Source: Bacteroidota bacterium
Lineage (GTDB): Bacteria; Bacteroidota; Bacteroidia; Chitinophagales; Chitinophagaceae
Direction of reading: 5' to 3'
DNA length: 32,249 nucleotides
Assembly (NCBI GenBank): GCA_023430465.1
Contig: JAEZAM010000001.1
Coordinates: 1 to 32,249 of the forward strand
Part shown: positions 23,078-32,216 of the stretch, piece after piece
How the letters are laid out: the number at the start of each line of letters is the position of its first letter
How positions within the stretch are numbered: the first letter of the stretch is position 1
Notes under the pieces: model-generated
Database searches by the model: none
The model's input: the letters and a program-made list of their open reading frames with translations, nothing else
Told to the model about the DNA's origin: nothing
Position numbers and translations under genes: made by a program

Positions 23078-24778
23078 ATGGAGAAGAGATGGACGATAAT
23101 CCCTGTTGACGAAGAACAGGTAGTGAGCCTGCAAAAACAATTGAACATTCACCCGGTCCTCTGCCGGCTGCTTGTACAGCGCGGGCTTCAATCATTCGAA
23201 TCCTCCAAAGAATTCTTTCGGCCTGACCTCGCTTTGCTGCACGATCCGTTCCTGATGAAGGACATGCAAAAAGCAGTGGATCGCATCGGAGCAGCATTGA
23301 ATACAAGAGAAAAGATTCTCGTATTTGGTGATTATGATGTAGATGGTACAACTGCGGTGGCAACGATGTTCTCCTTCCTCCGCAGGATACATCCCCTGGT
23401 TGATTTTTATATTCCACACCGGTATCGGGAAGGCTATGGCGTCAGCCGCGCAGGTATTGATTTTGCCAAAGCAAATGGATTTACCCTGATCATCTCACTA
23501 GACTGCGGGATAAAATCAGTTGACCTGATCGCCTATGCGCAATCGCTGGGGATCGATTTCATTGTATGTGATCATCACCTTCCGGATGAGGAATTACCAC
23601 CGGCCATAGCGATCCTGAACGCGAAGCAGGCAGACTGCCCCTACCCTTACAAAGAACTTTGCGGATGTGGCGTAGGTTTCAAACTCATTTCCGCCCTGTG
23701 CACGCATCTTCATCTCCCAGCAGAATATGCCACTGAATACCTGGACCTGCTGGCAACTGCCATTGCTGCCGACATTGTGCCCATCACGGGTGAAAACCGG
23801 ATCCTTGCTTATCATGGCCTGATAAAAGCCAATCAACGTCCGAACCACGGCATACGCGCACTTTCATTCCTCAGCGGAATGAAAGGCAACATGCAGATCA
23901 GCAACCTGGTTTTTATGATCGCACCCAGGGTGAATGCGGCCGGCCGGATGGATGATGCACGCAAGGCAGTACAGATGTTTGTAGCCGACACGTACGAAGA
24001 GGCACTAAGATTTGCAGAATTACTGCACAGCGATAATTCCGACCGCAAAGAAGCGGACATCTCCATTACGCAGGAAGCGCTGGCGCTGATCCGGGAAAAT
24101 GAAGGCTGGGCAGAAAGGAAATCAACGGTGCTTTTCCAGCCCCACTGGCACAAGGGCGTTGTGGGCATTGTAGCATCGCGGGTGATTGAAAATTTTTACC
24201 GGCCAACCATCGTATTGACTCAATCGGGAGATTTTGCCACCGGCAGCGCGCGAAGTGTACCGGGATTTAATTTATATGAAGCCATTCACGCGTGCAAAGA
24301 TCACCTGCTTGGTTACGGCGGCCATTTTGCTGCAGCAGGCATGACCATGGAACTGGCACAGGTGGATGCATTCCGCGAGAAGTTCGAAGAAGTTGTGTCC
24401 TCGCTCATCCATCCGGACCTGCTCATACCGGAAATACTGATCGACGCGGAGATCTCATTCAGTGATATCCGCTGGCCATTTTACAATATCATTTGCCAGA
24501 TGGAACCTTTCGGGCCCGGCAACATGAAGCCTGCCTTTCTTGCCCGCAAGGTTGTCAATACCGGCTTTTCAAAAGTGGTCAAGGAACAACACCTCCGCTT
24601 CTCCCTGCGGCAGGGCGATACCGTCCTTACCGGCATTGGTTTCGGCATGGCCGAAAAAATGTGTCTGCTCGACAACAAAGAACCGGTCGATATCGTGTTC
24701 AGGATTGATGAAAATGAATGGAATGGAGAAAAGAGTTTGCAGTTGAAGGTTATCGATTGTCGAAAATCCCCGATATAA
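23078..24778 (+). CDS. recJ: single-stranded-DNA-specific exonuclease RecJ
   Basis: The 566-residue product shows the DHH-family catalytic motifs: FGDYDVDGTTA (Asp85, 87, 89), SLDCGIK (142-144), VCDHHLPDE (DHH at 165-167), and NAAGRMDDA, followed by the DHHA1 domain with SARSVPGFNLYEAI and GGHFAAAGM (414-422), and a C-terminal OB-fold-like part. It degrades single-stranded DNA 5' to 3' in recombination and mismatch or base-excision repair. The ATG at 23078 gives the usual start (MEKRWTIIP); a TTG lies at 23066. Probably cotranscribed with the polyprenyl synthase. Confidence 0.95.
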   Translation: MEKRWTIIPVDEEQVVSLQKQLNIHPVLCRLLVQRGLQSFESSKEFFRPDLALLHDPFLMKDMQKAVDRIGAALNTREKILVFGDYDVDGTTAVATMFSFLRRIHPLVDFYIPHRYREGYGVSRAGIDFAKANGFTLIISLDCGIKSVDLIAYAQSLGIDFIVCDHHLPDEELPPAIAILNAKQADCPYPYKELCGCGVGFKLISALCTHLHLPAEYATEYLDLLATAIAADIVPITGENRILAYHGLIKANQRPNHGIRALSFLSGMKGNMQISNLVFMIAPRVNAAGRMDDARKAVQMFVADTYEEALRFAELLHSDNSDRKEADISITQEALALIRENEGWAERKSTVLFQPHWHKGVVGIVASRVIENFYRPTIVLTQSGDFATGSARSVPGFNLYEAIHACKDHLLGYGGHFAAAGMTMELAQVDAFREKFEEVVSSLIHPDLLIPEILIDAEISFSDIRWPFYNIICQMEPFGPGNMKPAFLARKVVNTGFSKVVKEQHLRFSLRQGDTVLTGIGFGMAEKMCLLDNKEPVDIVFRIDENEWNGEKSLQLKVIDCRKSPI

Positions 24779-24791
24779 GTTCCCGCAAAGT

Positions 24792-24867
24792 GCGCCAAGA
24801 AAGCAAAGGGCGCAAAGTATACAGCCATCTTTGCGTTCCTGGCTGTTTACTTTGCGCCCCTTGGCGT
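24792..24867. repeat. long imperfect palindrome between convergent genes
   Basis: Arms 24809-24827 and 24840-24858 pair over 19 bases with one mismatch around a 12-base loop, and GCGCCAAG (24792-24799) can pair further with CTTGGCGT (24860-24867). It belongs to the GCAAAG/TTTCACGC intergenic family seen elsewhere here. Located between recJ (+) and the large secreted protein (-), it could end transcription in both directions, though no strong T-run follows. Confidence 0.7.
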
Positions 24868-24874
24868 GAGACTA

Positions 24875-27800
24875 TTATTGCTTGCTGAACTTCACCCTAT
24901 GTTCTTCCTCATCATTCGATAATTGAAGAACATAATTTCCTTTGCCCAGTTTGCCAATTTTATCATTCAATAAAACATTCAACTGGCTGATCGTACCATT
25001 TCCTGTAATCGCAACGCGGCCACTCATATCTGTTACCCGCAGGCGGAACTTCGCCGTGCTGCCATTGAGGTTCAGGGTAATGTTGTTGCGCACCGGGTTT
25101 GGATAAATGAGCAACCTGTTGATCACATCGGCACCGAAACGCACCAGCACGATGTCACTATAAGTTGCACGCCCATCTGCATCCACCTGGCGAAGGCGAT
25201 AGTAATTGTTGCCATTGACCGGGAATGAATCAATAAACTGGTAATTGATCAGCGTATTTGCATTACCGGCACCCGCCACCTGGCCGATGGTGGCGAACGT
25301 ACTTCCGTTTGAAGAACGCTGCACATCAAAATGGCTATTACCCGCTTCTGTTTCAGTAGACCAGGTCACCTTCACTTTGTTTCCTGCAGGTGTTGCATTG
25401 AAATCGCTTAGTGTGACGGGGAGCGTGCTTCCTTCAAAAGTAAAGCGTGCATAAACCGGCAGGTGATCGGATGCCGTTGTTGCTGTATACACAGCAATGT
25501 ATGTTCTGGGATCCTCGATATCCGCAGATGTCAGGATATACTCATCTGACAATTCGTTGGAGACGATGATATGATCGATAAGCCCATTGCTGCTTGGGAA
25601 GCTGGTACGGCCAGCCTGGTCAAGCGGCAGTGTCAGTGAATTCCAATTGGCATTGTCCGCAACGAATGGCTGATAGGATGATGGATTCCCGGCAGCGATC
25701 GACGTTACAAGACGATCATTGTAATCGCCAAGTATGATGACATTATCATTTGGATAAAGCGCATCCAGCGTGTCTTTCAATACCTTGTTGTCATAGGCGC
25801 GGCGGACATAGTCGCCCTGGTTGCCCCCGCTTTTACCGTGTAATACAATCAGTCGAACTGTCTGGAATTGCCCGTTGACGTTCGTAGTGAACGTTGCCAT
25901 GTAAGGCAGGCGGCCGGAAGCCCAGAAACTGGACGGGGTACCGGTTGGGTAATCGCCGAGACGATGATTTGGAAGACCGAGTCTTGCACTGTCGTACATG
26001 CTTTCAAACATCACACGGGGCGGTTCAGTGGCAGACAGTGTCATCGTAGCTGTGTTATAGATAAATCCGATCTTCTGTGGCGGGAAGTCCGGATCCGGCG
26101 CATCAAATGAATACGACCATCTTGGTGACACTACAGCAGCATATCCCGGCAGGTTACCAATAAGCTGCGCCAGCGCTGCATCATTTGACATCTCTTCAAT
26201 TGCAATAGCATCCATGTTCAGCCGCTGCATTACTGTTGTGATGTTATTCACCTGCACAGCCACTTCTGCCGGGGTTGAATTGTTATTCGAGTTGGAACCA
26301 AAGAAACTGATGTTATAGGCAGCTATGTCCAGTGTTTCAGATTTCGGATAAGACGTGCCCGTGAGGCTGACAATATTCTTGTTTGTACCAGGTGTTGCCA
26401 CATTGAGTGCGCCGGAGATCCTGAGCGCCTTTGTCTGTGGTGTGAACCGCACATAGATGTCCACTCCTGCGGTTGCACTTGCCTGAGTGATGACAAGCGG
26501 GGCGGATGAATACGTCACGTTGTCTGCAGACAGTTCATAGCCTGCCGGCGGCGTGATGGTAAGGTCGGTTGGCGTTTGTGCTTTCACATTCACCGCCTGT
26601 CCGGCAGAACTGGAACCAACAGACACTTCGCCGAAGTTGAGGGCGAGTGGTGATAGTGTGAGCAACGCTGTCTGGTCACTGATCATGATATCATCGACCG
26701 ACCAGCGGGCTGCGTTCAATGCAGCACTTGATGTATAGCGGAACGCGATGTAGACCTGCGGTGCGGATTTATAGGGTTCGAGGCTGATATTATCCGAATA
26801 GGTCCAGTTTGTAGTGGCGGCACCGGGAGGTGTTGGGAAGAATCCATCCAACTCAGTCCAGTCTGCAAGATTTGGCACACTGCTGCCATCATACGTAGTG
26901 GATACATACAACTGCAGCTTTGGACCGGAGAATTCACCGCGGCTGTAGAAGCTGAGTACAGGCAGGTTGACGATATTGCTCAGATTCAATGCAGGAGATA
27001 TCAGCCACGCATCGTTTGTCTGTGCACTGCCCGAGAAACCATTCACGCTAATAGCGTTTGTGCTGTTGTTGCCAAACTGGCTGCAACCCCATTTCTGTGC
27101 ACCAGTCACATTGATGGAAAGAAAACCAGAACCTGGAATGGATGAAACCGTGCAGCTATTAAAGTTGAAGCTAAGTGCATTCGCATCGATGCCTTCGCCC
27201 GAAACGTTGATCGTTTTGGTGTTGGCACCAGTGCTTGCATTGGTCACCTGGCTGTTGTAAACACCTACTGTAACAGGTGAGAATTTCACATAGATGATCT
27301 TACCAATAGCCGATGCGGCAGGTATCGACAGTGAGGAAGTAAATGTGATGTTATCTTCCGATAGTGTATAAGGAGCAGTCGCGTTTATCAGTACTGGCTG
27401 GTCAAGATTTGTCTGGTTAACGATCGTATAATTCAATGTGCTGCTGCTGCCTGTGGCAGTTGCAGGGAAGGCCAGTGCGGCTGTGCTAAGAGAAATGGTC
27501 TTAGCGCTCGGATCTTCCCAGCCCAGTTCGAAATCATCGATGGCTGTGCTCGGTCTGCTGCCACTGCCGGTGGACGCATTCAACGTCACGATGCGGATGG
27601 TAATGATATCCGAAAGGTTATCGAGTGCATTTCCGAAGTCAACATGAATATCGTTGTTGGAGAAACTTTGCCCACCCGTGGCCAGATTGCCAGTTGTTGT
27701 CGGAACAACCCATGTCGTGGGTGCTGCACCGATACCATATTGAACCTGCCAAACAACAGAACGGGCGCTGGCAGCATCGAGTGATTGCAGCTTGAAGTCC

Positions 27801-29434
27801 AGCGTGAAATTGATTTTACCAAGTGTATTGGCGATTTGAGCGACAAATGCTGCACCCGGGTCTCCGACAGAACCCGTCTGGCGAATACCTATGGCGCGGT
27901 CGGTAGCAGAACCCTGCTGTCCGCCTTCGTCGATATTGCCTGATGCGTAGTTTTTGAATCCAGCGCCTGAATTGGCCCAAGTAGCAGGTGTAGTGGTAAA
28001 GGTGGCGGCGGTGCCGAACGACGAGGATGTTGATCCGGTGCGAACGGAAAAGCCCACCGGCAGGCCGCTTGCGATACTGTTGAAATCCTGGTTGTATGGT
28101 GGTGCGGTTAGATTGATCAGCCCGATGGCGGAACCATTGACGGTGACCGTCTGCGTGGTAGCGCCAGTGGCAGCGTTGGTGATACCGGTGCTGGCATTGC
28201 CGGCAACTGTTGGCGAGAACCGAACATAGATCGTTTTGCCGGTTGCCAGTGTGGGATCAGTCGCGGGTATCGCCAATGCATTGCTGAAGCTGATGTTGTC
28301 TGCGGAGATACTGAATGGTGCGGCAGCGGTGATCGTTACATCACTGCTCAGGTTGTTAGCTGTGAGTGTATAGGAAAGGGAAGCAGAGTTACTGCCCGTG
28401 CCGGTAGCGGGGAAATTCAACACAGCGGGCGTGACGCTGACTGTGGCCGCGGCGGGATCTGTGGCTTCACCACTAAGATTTACAATGCGCTCTGCAGCGC
28501 CCGTGCTGTTATGCGTGATGGTGCCCGCAGGTGTTCCGGCAACGGTTGGTGAAAAACGAACGTAGATCGTTTTGGGTGAGGCCACGTTAGCCGCAGGAAT
28601 GGAGAGTGTAGTGGTAAATGGCCCGCCAACATTTTCGCTGATATAATAAGGAGCGGCTGTCGCGAGTTCCACGGGATCGGTAAGGCCGGCACCGGTGATG
28701 GTGTACGACTGAGGCGTAGCGTCGGTATTGATGGGTGTGGCACCGAAGCTCAGACTGGTAGTGCTGACGGTGAGGGAGGTGCCGGGCGGGTTGGCGATGC
28801 CGGAGAAGACGACATTGTCGATGCTGAATGTACCTCCTGACGCTTCCGTATTGAATGCATAGAATCTTAAGGTTACAGCACCAGTAATTGATGTAGCATT
28901 CAGCGCCACCGATAACCCATTAGTAGCTGCAAGATTCACATCCCCGATTTGAACCGTATTGTCTGGTAGTACCGAGAGATCCGGATTAGATGGGACTATC
29001 ACCGGTAGATTTGAGCCGAAGTTGTCCTGGCTGGAGCGAACAACGAACTGACGTACGCCGGTTCCGGAACGCTGAAGGGTGAAAGCGATGGAAGAAATAT
29101 CAATGGAGTAACCTGACTGGGGTGAGAGCGTAACAGAATAGTAATCCGTGAAGTCAAGCCCACCCGTAAAAACATTGCTGCCGTTAGCCGCACCTGGCGA
29201 CCAGTTTGAAAAACTGAATCGTCCGGCCCCAGTAGAATTTGCTGATACGCCTGCCGCGGAAAAACTACCGAAAGTGACACCGGTTGCGGTAGGCACCGGC
29301 GTAGGATCAGTAGCTCCCGAGGTTTGAGTAACGGCGGCAAAATCATAGGTTGCCGTGAAGGCCTGCCCGGCGGCGGTCAGTCCGGAGCAGACAAAGAACA
29401 GCCCTGCAAGAATCCTGAGTAGATTTTTTTGCAT
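24875..29434 (-). CDS. large secreted multidomain endonuclease/exonuclease/phosphatase-fold protein with T9SS tail
   Basis: The product is 1519 residues. Order: signal peptide (1-23), beta-sandwich (about 25-212), two ASH/choice-of-anchor-D-like Ig repeats (about 221-323 and 331-434, each with KTIYVRFSPTVAG), a second beta-sandwich (440-640), a third Ig repeat (646-747), a cleaved-adhesin/choice-of-anchor-J-like domain (753-922), a fourth Ig repeat (925-1027), an EEP nuclease domain (about 1032-1334), an FN3-like LPVTLSDFNA domain and a T9SS type A sorting domain (about 1440-1519, YPNPVRN). EEP residues are present: E1081, H1199, ILGDYND (1234-1240), LIDHI, SDHLP (1322-1326). It is likely exported and surface-bound or released; DNA, phosphodiester or phosphate-ester substrate is unknown. 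Confidence 0.9.
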   Translation of the reverse strand: MQKNLLRILAGLFFVCSGLTAAGQAFTATYDFAAVTQTSGATDPTPVPTATGVTFGSFSAAGVSANSTGAGRFSFSNWSPGAANGSNVFTGGLDFTDYYSVTLSPQSGYSIDISSIAFTLQRSGTGVRQFVVRSSQDNFGSNLPVIVPSNPDLSVLPDNTVQIGDVNLAATNGLSVALNATSITGAVTLRFYAFNTEASGGTFSIDNVVFSGIANPPGTSLTVSTTSLSFGATPINTDATPQSYTITGAGLTDPVELATAAPYYISENVGGPFTTTLSIPAANVASPKTIYVRFSPTVAGTPAGTITHNSTGAAERIVNLSGEATDPAAATVSVTPAVLNFPATGTGSNSASLSYTLTANNLSSDVTITAAAPFSISADNISFSNALAIPATDPTLATGKTIYVRFSPTVAGNASTGITNAATGATTQTVTVNGSAIGLINLTAPPYNQDFNSIASGLPVGFSVRTGSTSSSFGTAATFTTTPATWANSGAGFKNYASGNIDEGGQQGSATDRAIGIRQTGSVGDPGAAFVAQIANTLGKINFTLDFKLQSLDAASARSVVWQVQYGIGAAPTTWVVPTTTGNLATGGQSFSNNDIHVDFGNALDNLSDIITIRIVTLNASTGSGSRPSTAIDDFELGWEDPSAKTISLSTAALAFPATATGSSSTLNYTIVNQTNLDQPVLINATAPYTLSEDNITFTSSLSIPAASAIGKIIYVKFSPVTVGVYNSQVTNASTGANTKTINVSGEGIDANALSFNFNSCTVSSIPGSGFLSINVTGAQKWGCSQFGNNSTNAISVNGFSGSAQTNDAWLISPALNLSNIVNLPVLSFYSRGEFSGPKLQLYVSTTYDGSSVPNLADWTELDGFFPTPPGAATTNWTYSDNISLEPYKSAPQVYIAFRYTSSAALNAARWSVDDIMISDQTALLTLSPLALNFGEVSVGSSSAGQAVNVKAQTPTDLTITPPAGYELSADNVTYSSAPLVITQASATAGVDIYVRFTPQTKALRISGALNVATPGTNKNIVSLTGTSYPKSETLDIAAYNISFFGSNSNNNSTPAEVAVQVNNITTVMQRLNMDAIAIEEMSNDAALAQLIGNLPGYAAVVSPRWSYSFDAPDPDFPPQKIGFIYNTATMTLSATEPPRVMFESMYDSARLGLPNHRLGDYPTGTPSSFWASGRLPYMATFTTNVNGQFQTVRLIVLHGKSGGNQGDYVRRAYDNKVLKDTLDALYPNDNVIILGDYNDRLVTSIAAGNPSSYQPFVADNANWNSLTLPLDQAGRTSFPSSNGLIDHIIVSNELSDEYILTSADIEDPRTYIAVYTATTASDHLPVYARFTFEGSTLPVTLSDFNATPAGNKVKVTWSTETEAGNSHFDVQRSSNGSTFATIGQVAGAGNANTLINYQFIDSFPVNGNNYYRLRQVDADGRATYSDIVLVRFGADVINRLLIYPNPVRNNITLNLNGSTAKFRLRVTDMSGRVAITGNGTISQLNVLLNDKIGKLGKGNYVLQLSNDEEEHRVKFSKQ

Positions 29435-29509
29435 AAAAGAGTATAATTGAATAGATGATTACGAAAGCGTTAAGCGTGGCCGCTCAGGAGGTATTGGAAT
29501 TGAGAGCGC

Positions 29510-29538
29510 CAAAACTAGGGGTTTTTGCGATCGAACAA
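29510..29538 (-). promoter_or_regulatory. promoter of the large secreted protein gene
   Basis: On the minus strand TTG (29538-29536), an 18-base spacer and TAGTTTTG (29517-29510) fit the Bacteroidota pattern, leaving a leader of about 70 bases. The gap 29435-29748 also holds two direct CCGGTAATCCAG words at about 29608 and 29625, with no clear role. Confidence 0.65.
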
Positions 29539-29657
29539 GATTACCTGTTGGTTAACTTATGCACAGGATTTCGCGGGAAATCATCGTCCTGCTTTCGGCT
29601 GGCAGGCCGGTAATCCAGTCTTCCGGTAATCCAGCATCCATTACCCTCACTCATTTT

Positions 29658-29691
29658 TTGCATGAATTCTCCCGAAAACGCCCTATCTTCG
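29658..29691 (+). promoter_or_regulatory. probable promoter of rpsF-rpsR-rplI
   Basis: TTG ending a TTTTTTG run (29658-29660) and TATCTTCG (29684-29691) are separated by 23 bases, a slightly long and imperfect -33/-7 pair, about 50 bases before the leader hairpin and rpsF start. Confidence 0.5.
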
Positions 29692-29696
29692 CCGCC

Positions 29697-29717
29697 CCGT
29701 AGCCATTTTGGCTATGG
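29697..29717 (+). promoter_or_regulatory. leader hairpin upstream of rpsF
   Basis: CCGTAGCC and GGCTATGG pair (eight pairs, one G-T) around an ATTTT loop, ending 31 bases before the rpsF ATG. In several bacteria the S6-S18 complex binds an rpsF leader with a CCG element; this position and the CCG fit, but homology is only suggested. Confidence 0.4.
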
Positions 29718-29748
29718 TTAACCAATTTCAAATCACAAACACACGTAA

Positions 29749-30105
29749 ATGAACAATTACGAATTGATGGTGATTTTTACCCCGGTACTCAGCGATGATG
29801 AGTTCAAAGCTGCGCAAAAGAAATTTGCGACGCTTGTTACCGACAACGGTGGCTCTATCGTAGCAGAAAACCCCTGGGGACTAAAATCACTGGCGTATCC
29901 CATCCAGAAGAAAACCACTGGTTTGTACTGGGTGATGGAATTTACTGCGCCATCCGACTTCAATGAGAAGCTGAAGATCCAGCTTCTGCGTGACGAGAGT
30001 GTTCTCCGTCAGCTATGCACTAAACTCGATAAATACGCCGTCGAGTACAATGCGAAAAAGAGAAGTGGTGTAAAAACAGGAACCGAAAAAGCAGTGGAGG
30101 CTTAA
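29749..30105 (+). CDS. rpsF: 30S ribosomal protein S6
   Basis: The 118-residue product has the S6 fold: NNYELMVIFTPVLSDDEF, KSLAYPIQKKTTGLYWVMEFTAP and LKIQLLRDESVLRQLC. It binds 16S rRNA with S18 on the platform of the small subunit. The C-terminal KKRSGVKTGTEKAVEA is a usual variable tail. It is first in the operon, followed by rpsR after three bases. Confidence 0.96.
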   Translation: MNNYELMVIFTPVLSDDEFKAAQKKFATLVTDNGGSIVAENPWGLKSLAYPIQKKTTGLYWVMEFTAPSDFNEKLKIQLLRDESVLRQLCTKLDKYAVEYNAKKRSGVKTGTEKAVEA

Positions 30106-30108
30106 GTC

Positions 30109-30372
30109 ATGGCAAAAAATGAAATCAAATATTTAACAGCCATCAAGACCGACAAGCGCGTGAAGAAATTCTGCCGCTTCAAGAAATATGGCATCCGCTA
30201 CATCGATTATAAAGATGTGGAGTTCCTGAAAAAGTTCCTGAACGAACAAGGTAAACTGCTTCCCCGCCGTCTTACCGGAAACAGCCTGAAATACCAGCGC
30301 AAGGTTTCCGATGCGGTAAAGAAAGCCCGCCAGATGGCGCTGCTGCCTTACGTAACAGATCTATTAAAATAG
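30109..30372 (+). CDS. rpsR: 30S ribosomal protein S18
   Basis: The 87-residue product has the S18 core: KFCRFKKYGIRYIDYKDVEFLKKFLNEQGKLLPRRLTGNSLKYQRKVSDAVKKARQMALLPY. One Cys remains near the start and the zinc-type CxxC pattern is absent. The tight spacing after rpsF without an ssb gene between them is usual for Bacteroidota. Confidence 0.96.
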   Translation: MAKNEIKYLTAIKTDKRVKKFCRFKKYGIRYIDYKDVEFLKKFLNEQGKLLPRRLTGNSLKYQRKVSDAVKKARQMALLPYVTDLLK

Positions 30373-30449
30373 GCCCATCCCTAATTCCCCGGCTTTAGGC
30401 CTGGGTTGACAATGAAGCCTGTCATTCATTGGGATAAAAGTAGTATAAA

Positions 30450-30896
30450 ATGGAAGTAATTCTCATCCAGGATGTCGATAATCTCGGCGCAGTCAATGAA
30501 GTGGTAAAAGTAAAGAACGGCTACGCCCGTAATTTCCTCCTGCCCCGCAAACTCGCTGTAGAAAGCAGCCCGAGCAACCTGAAGCAGCTTGAAGAAAAAC
30601 TCAAGCAGGTTCGCAAGAAAGAAGAAAAGATGCTTGCTGAGATCAATAGCGTTATCGCTAAACTCAAAGAAGCTCCGATCCGCCTTGGCGCCAAAACCGG
30701 CACAAGCGGTAAGATCTTCGGTAGCGTCACTTCACTGCAAATCACGCGCGCTATCCGCGAACAGCGTGGTTATGACATCGACCGTCGCAAGATCACGATC
30801 GCTGACGATGTGAAGGAACTCGGTTCTTACAAAGCCACGATCGATTTCGGCAATGGCCACAGTACTGAACTTGACTTCGAAGTCGTTGCAGAATAA
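30450..30896 (+). CDS. rplI: 50S ribosomal protein L9
   Basis: The 148-residue product shows the N-terminal L9 domain (MEVILIQDVDNLGAVNEVVKVKNGYARNFLLPRKLA), the long connecting helix (LEEKLKQVRKKEEKMLAEI) and the C-terminal domain (LGAKTGTSGKIFGSVTSLQI...RRKI). It binds 23S rRNA near the L1 stalk. It is the last gene of the operon, 77 bases after rpsR, and is followed by a terminator. Confidence 0.96.
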   Translation: MEVILIQDVDNLGAVNEVVKVKNGYARNFLLPRKLAVESSPSNLKQLEEKLKQVRKKEEKMLAEINSVIAKLKEAPIRLGAKTGTSGKIFGSVTSLQITRAIREQRGYDIDRRKITIADDVKELGSYKATIDFGNGHSTELDFEVVAE

Positions 30897-30918
30897 GCGA
30901 TGAATAATTGTAGAAAAG

Positions 30919-30945
30919 TCCCGCCAAACCGGCGGGATTTTTTTT
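30919..30945 (+). terminator. intrinsic terminator of rpsF-rpsR-rplI
   Basis: TCCCGCC-AAACC-GGCGGGA forms a perfect 7-pair stem followed by eight T. Confidence 0.9.
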
Positions 30946-31057
30946 GCCTGGTGAGGTCGACATTCCCCACACGTATTATAATTATCCCACCTATCAGCCC
31001 TGTTAACGCTTTCCCAAAACGAGGTATGTTTTTTGACCTATTGCTTGTCTGCGATTC

Positions 31058-31127
31058 CATACTTCTGAAAACCAGCACTAAGGTCCCTCCTATTATTTTT
31101 TAATTTTTTTTAATTCAGAAGTGTATG
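31058..31127 (+). promoter_or_regulatory. inverted repeat in leader of the T9SS-sorted protein gene
   Basis: CATACTTCTGA (31058-31068) can pair with TCAGAAG (31115-31121) and, across a two-base bulge, with TATG (31124-31127), which includes the start codon. The intervening bases are T-rich and unstructured. Whether it forms in RNA depends on the unknown transcription start. Confidence 0.35.
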
Positions 31128-32216
31128 AAAACTTTTTACGCTGGTCTTACCCTATTTATTGGTTTTTTTGTTTTGCCGCTGACACTCCTTGCACAAACCC
31201 CAACCGTGCTGCTGAGCTCATCGGATTGTAACTTTGTTCGCAACTTCAACACAAACGACGAAGGTTTCACTTCGCCGAGTATCTATGCCGATGATGAAAA
31301 TGTAGAATTCTTTTACAACAATGGCATTGGTGCATGGGTGGAAACTAGCGGCCTTACCTCACGTGATGGCAGCCTGATCTCCCCTCCCTTTCTTAACACA
31401 AGCAATGGAAGCACCGTGGTCGGCTTCACCTATTCTGCACCTGCAGGGACACAGTTCCGCATCCGCGTGATCAGTGTAAACGGTCCGCTGGAAATCCTGG
31501 CAACAACAGCCACAGGTCCGGTATGGGACAATCTTCCATCAACAAATGGTACAGTATGTTATCAGTTGGTGGATGCGGACATCACGCTTGGTGCAGTTAT
31601 CCGTTATGAAATTTCTTTCCGCGCCAACGGTGCTGAAAGCGTATTGTTTGACAATTTCGCCATCAATACGGCTGAAATTCCTCTGCCTGTTACATTCATG
31701 GGCTTCATCTCCAAGAGAAACGATGATGGCAGTGTGAAACTCCTCTGGAACGTAGCAGACGAAGTAGATGTACAGCATTATGTTGTTGAAAGAAGCCTTG
31801 ATGGTGTCAACTTCTCATCCATCGGTACTGTAACAGCAACCGGCAAGTCAAACTACAGCTTCAACGACAACGCTGAAGTAAGCCGCACAAGATATTATCG
31901 TGTACGCAACGTTGACATCGACGGAAGAACCAAATCAAGCAACGTGGTGAAAGTTCTTTCCCAGGTGAAAACTGGAAATATCAGCCTGTACCCTGTACCG
32001 GCACGCAATGAGCTCTTTGTTCAGCATGACAAGGCGGCTGCAGGATCAACCGTAACGGTGATCAGCTTCGAGGGCCAGGTAGTAAAACGTGTACGTCCTG
32101 AAACAAACAGCCTCCAGACTTACCTGAATATCAGTACGCTCAAGGCAGGTACTTATATCGTTCAGTACAATGACAATATGGGTACAATGAAGAGTGTCAA
32201 ATTTGTTAAGCCCTGA
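31125..32216 (+). CDS. secreted protein with T9SS type A sorting domain
   Basis: The 363-residue product has a signal peptide (to LTLLAQ, residue 24), a beta-sandwich jelly-roll-like domain (about 30-185, with GLTSRDGSLISPPFLNTSNGSTVVGFTYSAPAG, and VLFDNFAI at its end), an FN3-like domain (IPLPVTFMGFISKRNDDGSVKLLWNV ... YYRVRNVDIDGR), and a C-terminal T9SS type A domain (ISLYPVPARNELFVQHD to the KFVKP end). The last two domains parallel those of the 1519-residue protein. The central domain is not recognised and no catalytic residues are evident, so binding or structural surface function is possible. It follows the ribosomal operon after its terminator and is transcribed separately. Confidence 0.85.
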   Translation: MKTFYAGLTLFIGFFVLPLTLLAQTPTVLLSSSDCNFVRNFNTNDEGFTSPSIYADDENVEFFYNNGIGAWVETSGLTSRDGSLISPPFLNTSNGSTVVGFTYSAPAGTQFRIRVISVNGPLEILATTATGPVWDNLPSTNGTVCYQLVDADITLGAVIRYEISFRANGAESVLFDNFAINTAEIPLPVTFMGFISKRNDDGSVKLLWNVADEVDVQHYVVERSLDGVNFSSIGTVTATGKSNYSFNDNAEVSRTRYYRVRNVDIDGRTKSSNVVKVLSQVKTGNISLYPVPARNELFVQHDKAAAGSTVTVISFEGQVVKRVRPETNSLQTYLNISTLKAGTYIVQYNDNMGTMKSVKFVKP

